DNA of 64,000 nt from an uncultured Flavobacteriales bacterium (GCA_943788725.1 CALSRJ010000003.1:682001-746000); one strand, 5' to 3'. Positions 35,043 through 44,205 are shown, numbered from the stretch's first letter. Made by a program: numbers and translations. The notes: generated by a model not told the origin, from the sequence alone.

Positions 35043-38000
35043 ATGGTTGGACGCTTGACTACTATTCTCTTTGTTTTCCTTTGCTACGGATCACAGGCAC
35101 AAACGAGACTCTACGGGGCTTCATCCGTCGGATACTGGCCTTATAGCAATGACACCCTCGTCTTCTATCATTACGATCCGGGAGATAGCGTACCCCACAA
35201 AAACTTCCGATTACCTCGATTTTATGGTGAGAATCCAACAGGTGGCCCGCTGTTCGTTGGCGGAGTCATGTACGGTCTAAGTGAAAATGGTGGTCATGAA
35301 GAATTAGGCGGCTTGTGGTCCTTCAAAGATGATCGCGACCCGAAGATCAAGGAGTTGCATGCCTTCGGAGGTGATACGGACGCACATCCTATCGGAACAC
35401 CGGTTCACCAGAATGGAAAGATCTATGGCGTAACCCGCAAGTCCACGGGCATTCACAGCACCTTATTTTCCTACGACATCAATGGGGGCGGGCACAGCGT
35501 AGCTTGGGATTTTGTTTCGGAATCGAGTCAAGCACAAGAGCCCCGAGGAGGGTTGCTGTTGGATTCAAACAAGCTCTGGGGTGTGGCTGCGCAGTGGTGG
35601 AGCTTTGGTGTAGATGGGCAGATTTATTACTACGACATCGATCTGGATACAGTTGTGACCGTATATCACAATGGATCTTCGACTGGTGTTTTTCAAAGAC
35701 CAATTGGAGAGTTGGTCAAATACAATGGAAAATTTTATGGTGTTACGGAAGAGGGGGGAGACTACGACGATGGTATCCTTTTCTTCTATGACCCTCAGGA
35801 CGATTCGTTGGGCGTATTGCTCCATTTAAATGCAAGTACTATTGGTGGTAATCCTCAGGCGGGCGTCACCTTAAAAAATGGGCAGATCTTCTGGCATAAC
35901 AAAGGCGGAGCCTACAGTTTTGGAACCTTGTTACGGTACAACATCAATACTAGCACACTGACTAAGCTCCGTGATTTTGATGGCACCAATGACGGTGCAT
36001 ACCCTTATTCGAAGCCTTTTGTCGATGGAGGATATGTTTATGGTGTAACGGCGATTAAATATGGTTCGAGTACAGGTGGAGTGGTCTACAAACTAAACCC
36101 TAGCACCTACGCTTATCAAGTGCTCGAGGTGCTCAATATCTGGGAGGGACGTCCTCAGATGAACGAGTTCACCAAACACGACGGAAAGCTATTCTTCTTT
36201 TGCAGCAATACAGCTGACGTGGGCAGTTATTACACCCAGGCCGGATCCGCCTTTAACGTTGATCTAGCCAGCGCCACCTTTGAACATATGTTCTTGATGC
36301 GGCAGTTTCCCTTTGGCAATCCAAAGAGCAGGCAAGTTTATGTGGATGGAAGTCTTTATGGGTGGGGGCAAGGCGGACGTTTTGAAGACGGAATTGTATA
36401 CCGCTATACTCCTTCTACGGACAACTATGAAGTCCTCGCGCTTCCGGACGTCGGTGGCTTTGACTTGCAGGCCCTTAGCATGGAGCACTTCAACGGAAGC
36501 ATCTATTTCAACCTCGCGGATTTCGGCACCAGCGCACATCGCTTGATGCGCTATGATATAGCAGGGGATTCTTTGGAAGTTCTACAGAACAACAGCCCCT
36601 ATGGCATGACTGATGTTGAGGTGTTTGACAACGTCATGCTGGCGATACGCTCCGATTATAGCTTTTCGGGTCGCGTGACCCGTATTGACTTGAATGACCC
36701 GGTCTATAATACCACGTTTCTGCACAACGTTGGAGGAGCGAACGGTTCTTACATGAGCTACGATATCCAATTCTTGGGGAGTACCTATTACGGAGTAGCG
36801 CGGAATGGCGGCACCAGCGGCACAGGAACGCTTTTTTCCTTTGACACACTCACAAATACTTTCACCAAACTGCACGATTTTACCAACAGCCTTCTCGGGT
36901 TAAATCCCTACGGCGAGATCGCTATACAAGACTCGGTGATTTACGGAGAATGCGTGAATGGAGGTACCTACAATGAGGGGTCTTTATGGGCGTTCAACTT
37001 AATGGATTCTGCACTTTCGAAATTGGCCGACATGGACGGAACAAACAGCGGTTACTCCATCGGCTATGGGGTTAACTTGGTCGATAGTGTGGTGTACGGC
37101 ACAACCCAGGATGTTAACAGTATAGGTCCAGGGGTAATCTATCGGCTTCAACTTTCTGACTCGACCTGGTTGCCGCGCGTGGATTTAGACAGTGCAAATT
37201 TTGGCGAGCCTATTTGGCTGCCAATTCAAGTCAATTTGCCCTTGCTACTTGCTGCGAACAATGTGATGGTATATCTCGACTCATTTGGTGAAGCGCTTAC
37301 TTCTTTAGGAGTCGTTGATAATGGGTCCTCGGCTCTAAATGATAGCCTTGTTTTATGGCTGAGCGATTCCGTGTTCGATTGCAGCGACATGCCTCAAGCG
37401 CAAATATGGTTGTATGGTGATGATCAGCACGGCCATGTGGACTCGTTGCTTGTAAATGTCAATGTCGTGGATACGATCAGTCCATATCCAGTTTGGTCTT
37501 TCGACACGCTCTACTTGAATGCGCAGGGATTTTTAGAAATGGATTCAGCGACCCTTTTTGGAGCATTCTTGGACAATTGCGGCATTGCATCGGTGAGCAT
37601 GTCGCCGACCTATTTTGATTGCAACGATGTCGGGGATACGGTGACATATTCCTTGACGGCTTCCGACTTTCAGGGCAATGTTTTTGTGTTAAACGATACG
37701 CTGGTAGTCTTGGATACGATTGCGCCGTATTATCCAAGCTTCACCACCTACAATGGTTACGTGAATGCTCAAGGTTTATTTGTGGTTAACCCCTTGGCGG
37801 TTGGGTCCAATGCTGTCGATTCATGCGGAATCGCTTCGATTACTGCGGACCCAGACACACTCTATTGTTCCAATTATCCAGTAATGACGGGATTGATCAT
37901 CGAAGATGTGAATGGGAACATCACCATCGATTCCGTAGAGGTCAACTTATGGGATACGATTGCCCCGCAGGCAGTTTTCCCGACGTATTATGCAAACCTC

Positions 38001-39125
38001 GACGCGAATGGTGAGGTCACCGTTGATCCGTTGATTTTCCTTCAGAACAGCACGGATAACTGTGAGGTAGATTCAATGTTTGCTTTGGATTCCACCTTCT
38101 TTACATGCGCGGATTTAGGTAATAATGCGATGCAAGCTGTTGTGGTGGATGCAAGCGGGAATGCAGATACAATAACAGGCATCATCCAAGTGGAGGATAA
38201 CATTGATCCGACTCCCATCGGACAAAATGCTACCATCTATCTAGATGCAAACGGCGCTGCGTCAGTCACGGGAGCTGAACTCGATAATGGCAGTATCGAC
38301 AATTGTGGTATCGCTCAATTCATTGCCACACCCAACACGTTCGATTGCAACGATGTTGGGGCCAATAGTGTCAGCCTTACAGTGGTGGATGTAGATGGAA
38401 ACGGTGCGTCCACCACGGTTTCGGTCACTGTCTTGGATACAATCACACCGATCATCAACAGTTGCAGCGATCAATTCGCGTGCAGCCAATATCCGTTGGA
38501 TTACGCACTCCCTCAGGCCGATGATAATTGTTCTCCTATGATGGAATGGCTGAGCGGACCGGCTTTGACTGAGTCTGTCCCTGCTGGCAACTACACCGTT
38601 ACATACCGTGCGCTGGATGCTGGGGGTAACGCGGATACCTGTTCCTTCGAACTGACGGTCTTGCAAACGGAACATCCTGAACTTGGAAATGATACGATGG
38701 TGGTTCAGGGTGATACCTTGGTATTAACCGTAGGTGGCGGATTTGCTTCCGTTGTTTGGAGTACTGGAGAAACCGGCCCTAGCATTCTGGTTGTCCCCAT
38801 TTCGTGGTCGAATCAGTATTTCGTAACGACCATCGATCAAAATGGCTGCGAGGCATCCGATACCATTTTATTAGGAACCTTGGGTACAGGCATTGAAGAC
38901 GCGACGAACGACACTTGGAGCATCTACCCAAATCCGGCTGTGGATCAGTTGATCTTCCGCTCAACGAAAGCCGACCAAACCTACTGCATCATCGCCATGG
39001 ACGGCACTGTGGTGTTGGAAGGTCGTACGCAAGGCAAAGAGGGGTTGATTGATATCCGTTCATTGGCCTCAGGAGTTTATGCCTTCCAATCGCGCGGCCG
39101 AACGGTTCCATTCATTGCTCAATAG
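35043..39125 (+). CDS. Large secreted GloVer-repeat protein with T9SS sorting domain
   Basis: A 1360-residue protein; the ATG at 35043 gives a signal peptide (MVGRLTTILFVFLCYGSQAQ). Roughly the first 720 residues contain repeated blades of the type YGVTEEGGDYDDGILFFYDP and YGVTAIKYGSSTGGVVYKLN, matching the GloVer tandem repeat (TIGR03803) and suggesting a beta-propeller. From about residue 800 come four 90-residue Ig-like units marked by DTI.P and DNCGI, then a HYR-like unit (DDNCSPM...VTYRALDAGGNADTCSF). The last 70 residues are a type A T9SS signal (SIYPNPAVDQL, LASGVYAF). Likely cell-surface binding or scaffold protein; ligand unknown. Confidence 0.88.
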   Translation: MVGRLTTILFVFLCYGSQAQTRLYGASSVGYWPYSNDTLVFYHYDPGDSVPHKNFRLPRFYGENPTGGPLFVGGVMYGLSENGGHEELGGLWSFKDDRDPKIKELHAFGGDTDAHPIGTPVHQNGKIYGVTRKSTGIHSTLFSYDINGGGHSVAWDFVSESSQAQEPRGGLLLDSNKLWGVAAQWWSFGVDGQIYYYDIDLDTVVTVYHNGSSTGVFQRPIGELVKYNGKFYGVTEEGGDYDDGILFFYDPQDDSLGVLLHLNASTIGGNPQAGVTLKNGQIFWHNKGGAYSFGTLLRYNINTSTLTKLRDFDGTNDGAYPYSKPFVDGGYVYGVTAIKYGSSTGGVVYKLNPSTYAYQVLEVLNIWEGRPQMNEFTKHDGKLFFFCSNTADVGSYYTQAGSAFNVDLASATFEHMFLMRQFPFGNPKSRQVYVDGSLYGWGQGGRFEDGIVYRYTPSTDNYEVLALPDVGGFDLQALSMEHFNGSIYFNLADFGTSAHRLMRYDIAGDSLEVLQNNSPYGMTDVEVFDNVMLAIRSDYSFSGRVTRIDLNDPVYNTTFLHNVGGANGSYMSYDIQFLGSTYYGVARNGGTSGTGTLFSFDTLTNTFTKLHDFTNSLLGLNPYGEIAIQDSVIYGECVNGGTYNEGSLWAFNLMDSALSKLADMDGTNSGYSIGYGVNLVDSVVYGTTQDVNSIGPGVIYRLQLSDSTWLPRVDLDSANFGEPIWLPIQVNLPLLLAANNVMVYLDSFGEALTSLGVVDNGSSALNDSLVLWLSDSVFDCSDMPQAQIWLYGDDQHGHVDSLLVNVNVVDTISPYPVWSFDTLYLNAQGFLEMDSATLFGAFLDNCGIASVSMSPTYFDCNDVGDTVTYSLTASDFQGNVFVLNDTLVVLDTIAPYYPSFTTYNGYVNAQGLFVVNPLAVGSNAVDSCGIASITADPDTLYCSNYPVMTGLIIEDVNGNITIDSVEVNLWDTIAPQAVFPTYYANLDANGEVTVDPLIFLQNSTDNCEVDSMFALDSTFFTCADLGNNAMQAVVVDASGNADTITGIIQVEDNIDPTPIGQNATIYLDANGAASVTGAELDNGSIDNCGIAQFIATPNTFDCNDVGANSVSLTVVDVDGNGASTTVSVTVLDTITPIINSCSDQFACSQYPLDYALPQADDNCSPMMEWLSGPALTESVPAGNYTVTYRALDAGGNADTCSFELTVLQTEHPELGNDTMVVQGDTLVLTVGGGFASVVWSTGETGPSILVVPISWSNQYFVTTIDQNGCEASDTILLGTLGTGIEDATNDTWSIYPNPAVDQLIFRSTKADQTYCIIAMDGTVVLEGRTQGKEGLIDIRSLASGVYAFQSRGRTVPFIAQ

Positions 39126-39410
39126 GGCTTTTGAAGGGTGATGATGGTGCGGCATCTGGGTTGACAATCGGACGGAGCGCAGGTGCAGTCTCCTCAAGGT
39201 TATGCGACCTTCCTTAGCGCTTTGATTTCGCTATAAGTGCAATTTCATCAACTTGCGTAAACTAAATTATTGCAAATAACGCAACTATTGAAAAGAAGTT
39301 GCGTTTTATACTTCTTTAACGCGATAGACTTGGTTTACTTTTGTTGTGAAAGAATATTGACTCTCTTAAACGGAAGTTAAATAATTGAAAAACAATAAAT
39401 AGCGGAAGCC
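39126..39410. promoter_or_regulatory. Upstream region with alternating TTGCGT half-sites and a -7 element
   Basis: No gene. Four half-sites alternate in orientation: TTGCGT at 39253-39258, ACGCAA at 39279-39284, TTGCGT at 39299-39304, ACGCGA at 39319-39324. They form two nested inverted pairs; CGCAACT/AGTTGCG (39280-39303) can also fold into a 7-bp hairpin. TACTTTTG at 39336-39343 matches the Bacteroidota -7 element and lies 68 bp before the ATG at 39411. The layout suits a repressor or activator site, or mutually exclusive hairpins in an RNA. Confidence 0.45.
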
Positions 39411-40421
39411 ATGAAACGAAATCACCCCTCAACTCTCCGCCGCATTAAGCGACTGGTTTTGTTCTTCTTTCTGTCACTGTGTGTGGTATCCAACTCCTTT
39501 TCTCAATTGGTAGAAAATGATAATGTTAAAACCGAAGATGTGTATCGCGTAGCTAAAAAAGACGGTACCATCTACATCGGAACCTTGATCCAGGACGATG
39601 GAAGAGAGATTCTCCTCGTAACGGATGAACTGGGAAAGATTTATATCCCAAAGAGCTCGGTAGAGAGTATGCGAAAAATCGACCCCGCCGAGTCCATTGC
39701 TCCAGGGCAATACAGAGATGCGGGTCCTTTTACAACGCGCTACTATTTTACGAATAATGCCCTCCCGATAAAAAAAGGTGAGCACTACGCAATGCTTCAT
39801 TTGTACGGCCCAGAAGTGCATTTTGCCGTGAGTAATAGGTTTTCCATCGGAGTCATGGCAACGTGGATTGCGGCGCCACTTGGTATTGCTTTGAAGTATT
39901 CTATTCCAACCGAGAACGAAGAGTTGAACTTTTCAATCGGCACCATTTTGGCGAGCAGCAGCTACATTCAATCTGCTCAATACTTCGGCGGACTCCATTG
40001 GGGTTCGATGACACTTGGAAAGCCAGGGAAGAATATGACCTTCTCGGCAGGATTTTCTTATACCAACGTCCCCTCAAATTCTGCCTATAGCCCTGATTTC
40101 AGAAAGGCACCCGTCGCATCGATCGCGGGCATCGCGCCCGTGGGTAAAAAGGCGAGCTTCATCTTTGATTCCATGGTGTTCTTTGGAGAGCATTCCACGT
40201 ATAGATATGGTAATCAGATTCCTTCGGAGTTGATGCGTGGGGCTAAGGTGACCACCATATTTATGCCGGCCATGCGTTTTCAGCAAAGCGAGCGCGTTGC
40301 CTTTCAAGTGGCGCTAGCGGGTGTTATTCAGTACCGAGAAATTGAGTACAGTGGTGTTTTTCGAAATGGAAATACCCGTTCGTTTCCCGTTCCCATGTGC
40401 AGTTGGTTTTTCAAGTTCTGA
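39411..40421 (+). CDS. Sm-like/barrel envelope protein, paralogue 1
   Basis: A 336-residue protein with an N-terminal basic stretch and signal peptide (LVLFFFLSLCVVSNSFSQ). A small beta-barrel-like module at about residues 45-85 (VYRVAKKDGTIYIGTLIQDD...IYIPKSSVESM) has the strand pattern of a Sm/Lsm-like fold. The rest looks like an outer-membrane or lipid-binding barrel: PFTTRYYFTNNALPIKKGEHY, LYGPEVHFAV, GVMATWIAAP, and ends FPVPMCSWFFKF. It is strongly similar to the genes at 40496 and 46156. No named family known to me; function unknown. Confidence 0.75.
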   Translation: MKRNHPSTLRRIKRLVLFFFLSLCVVSNSFSQLVENDNVKTEDVYRVAKKDGTIYIGTLIQDDGREILLVTDELGKIYIPKSSVESMRKIDPAESIAPGQYRDAGPFTTRYYFTNNALPIKKGEHYAMLHLYGPEVHFAVSNRFSIGVMATWIAAPLGIALKYSIPTENEELNFSIGTILASSSYIQSAQYFGGLHWGSMTLGKPGKNMTFSAGFSYTNVPSNSAYSPDFRKAPVASIAGIAPVGKKASFIFDSMVFFGEHSTYRYGNQIPSELMRGAKVTTIFMPAMRFQQSERVAFQVALAGVIQYREIEYSGVFRNGNTRSFPVPMCSWFFKF

Positions 40422-40495
40422 TGATGATGGATTTTATGCTGAATAAATGATCAGCGTCATCCAAACGAACGTGTATTTAATCCAACTTTGATTAC

Positions 40496-41548
40496 ATGGA
40501 ACCACATGTCTCATATCGATCCGAATTAGCGCTTAAGCTGCAGGTAATGATCGGGGTTTTGTGCTTGGCCTTGATGAGTTTATCTGCCTTCGCTCAAACC
40601 GAAGGCGATAGTTCTCAGATAGAAAAGGTGCGCTATCAGATTGTCACATTGGATGGGCAAGTGTACCTAGGAGAGGTGCTCAGAGATGATGGTAGGGAGG
40701 TATTGATCATGACCGAAGAGCTCGGTAAAATTTATATCCCAAAATCCAAGATTTCCTCGATGAAAATTGCGCGACAAGAAGAGTCCGTGTTCAAAGGCAA
40801 GTTCAGGGAGGTCGGGCCCTTCACAACCCGCTACTATTTCACCAATAACGCACTTCCCATTCACAAGGGAGAACACTATATGATGATTCATTTGTACGGA
40901 CCTGAAGTGCACTTTGCCGTAGGTGAGCGACTTTCAGTTGGAGTAATGGCTACATGGATTGCCTCGCCCATAGGATTGGCCGTGAAATATGCCCTTCCCA
41001 CCAATAATGAAAAGCTAAATTTCTCCTTGGGTACGATCATGTTAAGTTCGGGCTATCTTTTCCAAAGCAAGGGTTACGGGGGCTTGCATTGGCTTTCTGC
41101 GACGTATGGAACTCCTGGTAAGAACATTACTTTTTCAGGAGGATATGCCTATGCCGATTTTGGGGTGGATCAACGACATGAGCTTCCTTACCTCGGCGAT
41201 CGACTTCGCCATGGCCCCGTTTTCTCCTTGGCAGGATTGGCACCGGTAGGAAAGAAGGCGAGCTTTTTATTCGATTCCATGACCTTCTTCACGACTCATC
41301 ACACCATCCAAAATATTTACCCGTCTTACAACTACATAAGCGACCCTTTGTTTGTTTGGAAAAGTGGTGCCAAAGTGACAACGGTACTGATGCCCGGGAT
41401 GCGTTTTCAAAGCAGTGAACGATCCGCCTTTCAAGTGGCTTTAGCGGGATTGATTGAATACAGCGACATCGGGTTTGATTTTAGCTCCACGGGTAGTGAA
41501 ACGCGTTCGTTTCCTGTTCCAATGTGTTCTTGGTTCTTAAAATTGTAA
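40496..41548 (+). CDS. Sm-like/barrel envelope protein, paralogue 2
   Basis: A 350-residue tandem duplicate of the preceding gene: the segments RYYFTNNALPI.KGEHY, HLYGPEVHFAV, GVMATWIA.P and FPVPMCSWF are shared. It has a signal peptide ending SLSAFAQ and the Sm-like module YQIVTLDGQVYLGEVLRDDG...IYIPKSKISSM. It starts 74 bp after the first copy and is followed after 4 bp by a lipoprotein gene, so the three probably form one transcript. Divergence is mostly in surface-loop-like stretches (for example LFVWKSGAKVTTVLMP). Confidence 0.75.
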   Translation: MEPHVSYRSELALKLQVMIGVLCLALMSLSAFAQTEGDSSQIEKVRYQIVTLDGQVYLGEVLRDDGREVLIMTEELGKIYIPKSKISSMKIARQEESVFKGKFREVGPFTTRYYFTNNALPIHKGEHYMMIHLYGPEVHFAVGERLSVGVMATWIASPIGLAVKYALPTNNEKLNFSLGTIMLSSGYLFQSKGYGGLHWLSATYGTPGKNITFSGGYAYADFGVDQRHELPYLGDRLRHGPVFSLAGLAPVGKKASFLFDSMTFFTTHHTIQNIYPSYNYISDPLFVWKSGAKVTTVLMPGMRFQSSERSAFQVALAGLIEYSDIGFDFSSTGSETRSFPVPMCSWFLKL

Positions 41549-41552
41549 TGCG

Positions 41553-42032
41553 ATGTTGAAAAAGTATTGGTTACTGCCCCTCTTGTTACTGTCCATGCTT
41601 TCAATGGTGCATACGTCATGCGAAAAAAGAGGCGGTCCTTTGGATGTTACCGTGCGTGTGGAAATAGATTCATTGACGAAATACAAAGTGTATGAAGATC
41701 AATATGGAAATTGGATAAATACAGTCTATGGAAACCTAAAGGCCAAGGTGTATGTGGAAGGTGTTGATGAAAGCAACATGGAAGGTCTGGGGGTGCAATT
41801 AACCAATGTGTCTGGCATGACCCTTGAGCGATGGGATTATCACGAAGTAATGCGAGAAACAGTCTCTACAACTTCGAATCAATCCACCTTGGAATTGCCG
41901 AACATCGATCCTAATTGGTACGTATCTAGTGGCCAAGATTACAGCGTTACTGCGTTCCTACGACCTTTTGCCGTCATAGATGGGAGGATGTATTACGGGG
42001 AGGATGTGGCCGTTGTTATTGCTGAGGAGTGA
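41553..42032 (+). CDS. Small lipoprotein of unknown function
   Basis: A 159-residue protein with signal peptide MLKKYWLLPLLLLSMLSMVH and a lipidation cysteine in TSC. The mature part is a short beta-rich domain (DVTVRVEIDSLTKYKVYEDQYG, LKAKVYVEGVDE). Only 4 bp separate it from paralogue 2, so it belongs to that operon. Its end overlaps the convergent glycosylase gene by 17 bp. Confidence 0.75.
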   Translation: MLKKYWLLPLLLLSMLSMVHTSCEKRGGPLDVTVRVEIDSLTKYKVYEDQYGNWINTVYGNLKAKVYVEGVDESNMEGLGVQLTNVSGMTLERWDYHEVMRETVSTTSNQSTLELPNIDPNWYVSSGQDYSVTAFLRPFAVIDGRMYYGEDVAVVIAEE

Positions 42033-42660
42033 TACCTTCCGTACCGTACAATGCACGTCCCTTCACCTGCCCTTCGTACCAATCCCATAAGATTAAGCAG
42101 GCATAAGTGCGATAAGGGCCCCAAGTCAAGGCAATCTCTTCTAGGTCTTTGTACAACTGCTTCTTTTCGCTCTTCACGTCGTAGATGAGGATCATGGCAT
42201 TGCGGATGATGAGGTCATCGACCGGAAACACGTCTGGTCGGCCGAGTGAAAACATCAGGATCATTTCCGCCGTCCATCTCCCCACACCCTTGATCCGCGT
42301 CAGGTGGGCAAGTGCATCTGTGTCGTTCAATCCATCGATGTAGTCCTTGCTCAAGTCATCCTCCAACGCAAAGCGTGCAATGTTTTGGATATAGCCGGCC
42401 TTCTGATACGAGAGTCCGGCTCCCCTGAATACTTCTACGTCGTGGTCGAGGACCGCCGCTGGGCTAGGGTAACCATCAAAGCGTTCCAAAAACCGCCCCC
42501 ATATGGTCGCCGCAGCCTTGGTGCTGAGCTGCTGTTCAACGATCGAACGGAGTAGGGTGAAATACACATCGTCGTTGGTCTTCGGCAGGCGCAGGGGAGT
42601 ACTCTCCATGACCTTGGCCAATTTGCGGTCCCTTTTCAAGAATTGAATCACTTCTTCCAC
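42016..42660 (-). CDS. DNA-3-methyladenine glycosylase II (AlkA-like, HhH-GPD)
   Basis: A 214-residue base-excision repair enzyme that removes alkylated bases. Visible: LLRSIVEQQLSTKAAATIW, the helix-hairpin-helix LTRIKGVGRWTAEMILMF, and the catalytic aspartate region RPDVFPVDDLIIR. The start is a GTG at 42660 (MEEVIQFLKRD); a GTG at 42666 is equally possible. A longer ORF reaching 42741 reads through the intergenic GAAAGAT repeat and is not real coding sequence. Confidence 0.88.
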   Translation of the reverse strand: MEEVIQFLKRDRKLAKVMESTPLRLPKTNDDVYFTLLRSIVEQQLSTKAAATIWGRFLERFDGYPSPAAVLDHDVEVFRGAGLSYQKAGYIQNIARFALEDDLSKDYIDGLNDTDALAHLTRIKGVGRWTAEMILMFSLGRPDVFPVDDLIIRNAMILIYDVKSEKKQLYKDLEEIALTWGPYRTYACLILWDWYEGQVKGRALYGTEGITPQQ

Positions 42661-42666
42661 CCGCAC

Positions 42667-42976
42667 AAGATAGGGGATGGGAGGGGTTGGGAAGATGAAA
42701 GATGAAAGATGAAAGATCAGTGTAGGTCGAGGGAATACCACTACGGCCCAAATTCAGTAGGAAGTCCTTTCAGCAGCCGCACGTGGGGTGATCGAATCAC
42801 AAGCCAGAAGCCAGCAGCCGGTGCAGGGAGTAGGCAGTAGGCAGTGCGCAGTGCGCGGTTGGAAGATCCCGCCCTAGCTCTTGGTTGGAATGTTGGGTCT
42901 TGGGCCTTGGGCTTCTCCCTAAGGTTGTGAGTTCGAGTGTCGCGCCGCAGGCTTCCCCCTTACGCTGTCAGTTCGA
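42667..42976. repeat. Dispersed intergenic repeat, left part (target of the IS110 element)
   Basis: No gene. GATGAAAGATGAAAGATGAAAG near 42695 is followed, from about 42800, by a unit repeated in inverse orientation at 59014-59172: AGCCAGAAGCCAGCAGCC, GGGAGTAGGCAGTAGGCAGT, a segment ending GTTGGGTCTTGGGC, then AGTTCGAGTGTCGCGCCGC. The sequence then continues with a second target copy CGCTGTCAGTTCGA ending at 42976, where the IS110 element begins. The right half of the repeat resumes at 44208. Confidence 0.8.
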
Positions 42977-42979
42977 TTT

Positions 42980-43993
42980 CTATGACACTAGCAAAGTATT
43001 TTTTTCTCTGATTTGGTAGGGTCTATCCTCACGGATTACGGCCATGATTCTGTGTATGATTTTGTTTCTCAACGCGTTAATAACGGCCATTTTATTCTTT
43101 CCTTCTTCCACTTTTCTTCGGTAGTATTCTCCCAACTCTCCTTTCATTTGTGTGACTCTGAGTGCAGCAAGGTGAAGGATACGTTTAAGTGTTTTGTCGG
43201 CAAAGCTCGATACCCTTGTTCGACCTCGAACGGAAGTACCTGATGTATGCTGGAATGGTGCCACACCGGCAAAACAGGCTAACTTTCTTGGGTCATCAAA
43301 GTTTTTGAACTCATTGGTTTTAACCAATAGATACCAACTAAGGATTTTACCTACCCCAGGGATGCTCATTAAGAGTTTGACCTTGTGTTTGAGGTCTTGA
43401 TCTTCAGCGATAAGATTTTCGATTTGAAGTTCAACCATTTGAAGCCGTTTCCTCAATGCAAGAACTGACTTTTTACTATCTGCTATAATGAAGGATCTTA
43501 CCCTGCCCTTACTCACCTGACCCATCTCTTCTATGGTTGCTGACTCGGCTTTGATAAGCTTTTGGAGCTTATTTCTTCGAGCAAGTAGAAGAGATAGTTC
43601 TTCAATGACTTCGCGTGGCTTTTGATAAAGCGATAGCTCATCAAGGTTCTTTTTCAAAAAACGAGCAATACGCTGACTATCGACAAGGTCAGATTTACCA
43701 CGAACCAGTCCTTGACTTTTACTCAAGTGAAGCGGAGAGAGTAGGTGTAACTTCAATTCACCGCAGCTAAACGCGCGTAATGCAGGCCAACTGTAACGGC
43801 CTGTATTCTCAATGCCTAGGTAGATAGAAGCGTCCTTGACCTTAAAGCGACGTTTTACAGCCTTCAAGTAAGAAGAGAGGGCAGCTACAGTGTTTTCTAC
43901 ACACTGGTGCTCAACTTGATCATTCAAAAGGAGCGTAAAATCAATGGTAAGTTTACTTACATCAGCACCAATGAAAATCTTGTCTTCATGCAT
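42980..43993 (-). CDS. IS110-family transposase (RNA-guided recombinase)
   Basis: A 337-residue recombinase. The ATG at 43993 (MHEDKIFIGADVS) fits the family start; an upstream ATG at 44032 would extend into the leader RNA. The N-terminal DEDD RuvC-like domain shows FIGADVSK, YLGIENTGRYS and KSDLVDSQRIARFL. After a coiled linker, the Transposase_20 domain shows LLMSIPGVGKILSWYLL, CFAGVAPFQHTSGTSVRGR with the likely catalytic serine in HTSGTS, and LKRILHLAALR. Family members join DNA through the bridge RNA encoded in the leader. The stop codon itself lies inside the right-end sequence matched by the donor guide. Confidence 0.95.
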   Translation of the reverse strand: MHEDKIFIGADVSKLTIDFTLLLNDQVEHQCVENTVAALSSYLKAVKRRFKVKDASIYLGIENTGRYSWPALRAFSCGELKLHLLSPLHLSKSQGLVRGKSDLVDSQRIARFLKKNLDELSLYQKPREVIEELSLLLARRNKLQKLIKAESATIEEMGQVSKGRVRSFIIADSKKSVLALRKRLQMVELQIENLIAEDQDLKHKVKLLMSIPGVGKILSWYLLVKTNEFKNFDDPRKLACFAGVAPFQHTSGTSVRGRTRVSSFADKTLKRILHLAALRVTQMKGELGEYYRRKVEEGKNKMAVINALRNKIIHRIMAVIREDRPYQIREKNTLLVS

Positions 43994-44026
43994 AATTTTG
44001 TGTGTTAAGTTTACGAATGGTTGGAA

Positions 44027-44205
44027 CATCATGCTTACTTCAACTCCTTGATAATAGGGCTCTATCCCTAAATTTCTATTCGAAGACTCATGATGAATGG
44101 GAAGAGGTCCAAATCGAACTATAGTTCTGAACTAGAGTGACCCTGGTTCACCTCTTCCTTTTCCAACCGTTTTATTCAAACTAATTTCAGAAAACAAGTC
44201 TAAAG
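44027..44205 (-). ncRNA. Predicted bridge RNA of the IS110 element
   Basis: On the minus strand, GGAAGAGGT/ACCTCTTCC (44150-44158 with 44100-44108) closes a target-binding loop with GGTCACTC (44135-44142) and TAGTTCGA (44114-44121). A second loop has ATAGAAATT (44071-44079) and TCAAGGA (44045-44051) around the TAGGG/CCCTA hairpin near 44054-44071. GGTCACTC pairs with GGCCACTC on the target's left half, TAGTTCGA with CAGTTCGA on the right half (one G-U each). ATAGAAAT matches the right end of the element, AAGGA its left end. This is the layout of the IS621 bridge RNA. Ends of the transcript are estimated. Confidence 0.8.
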
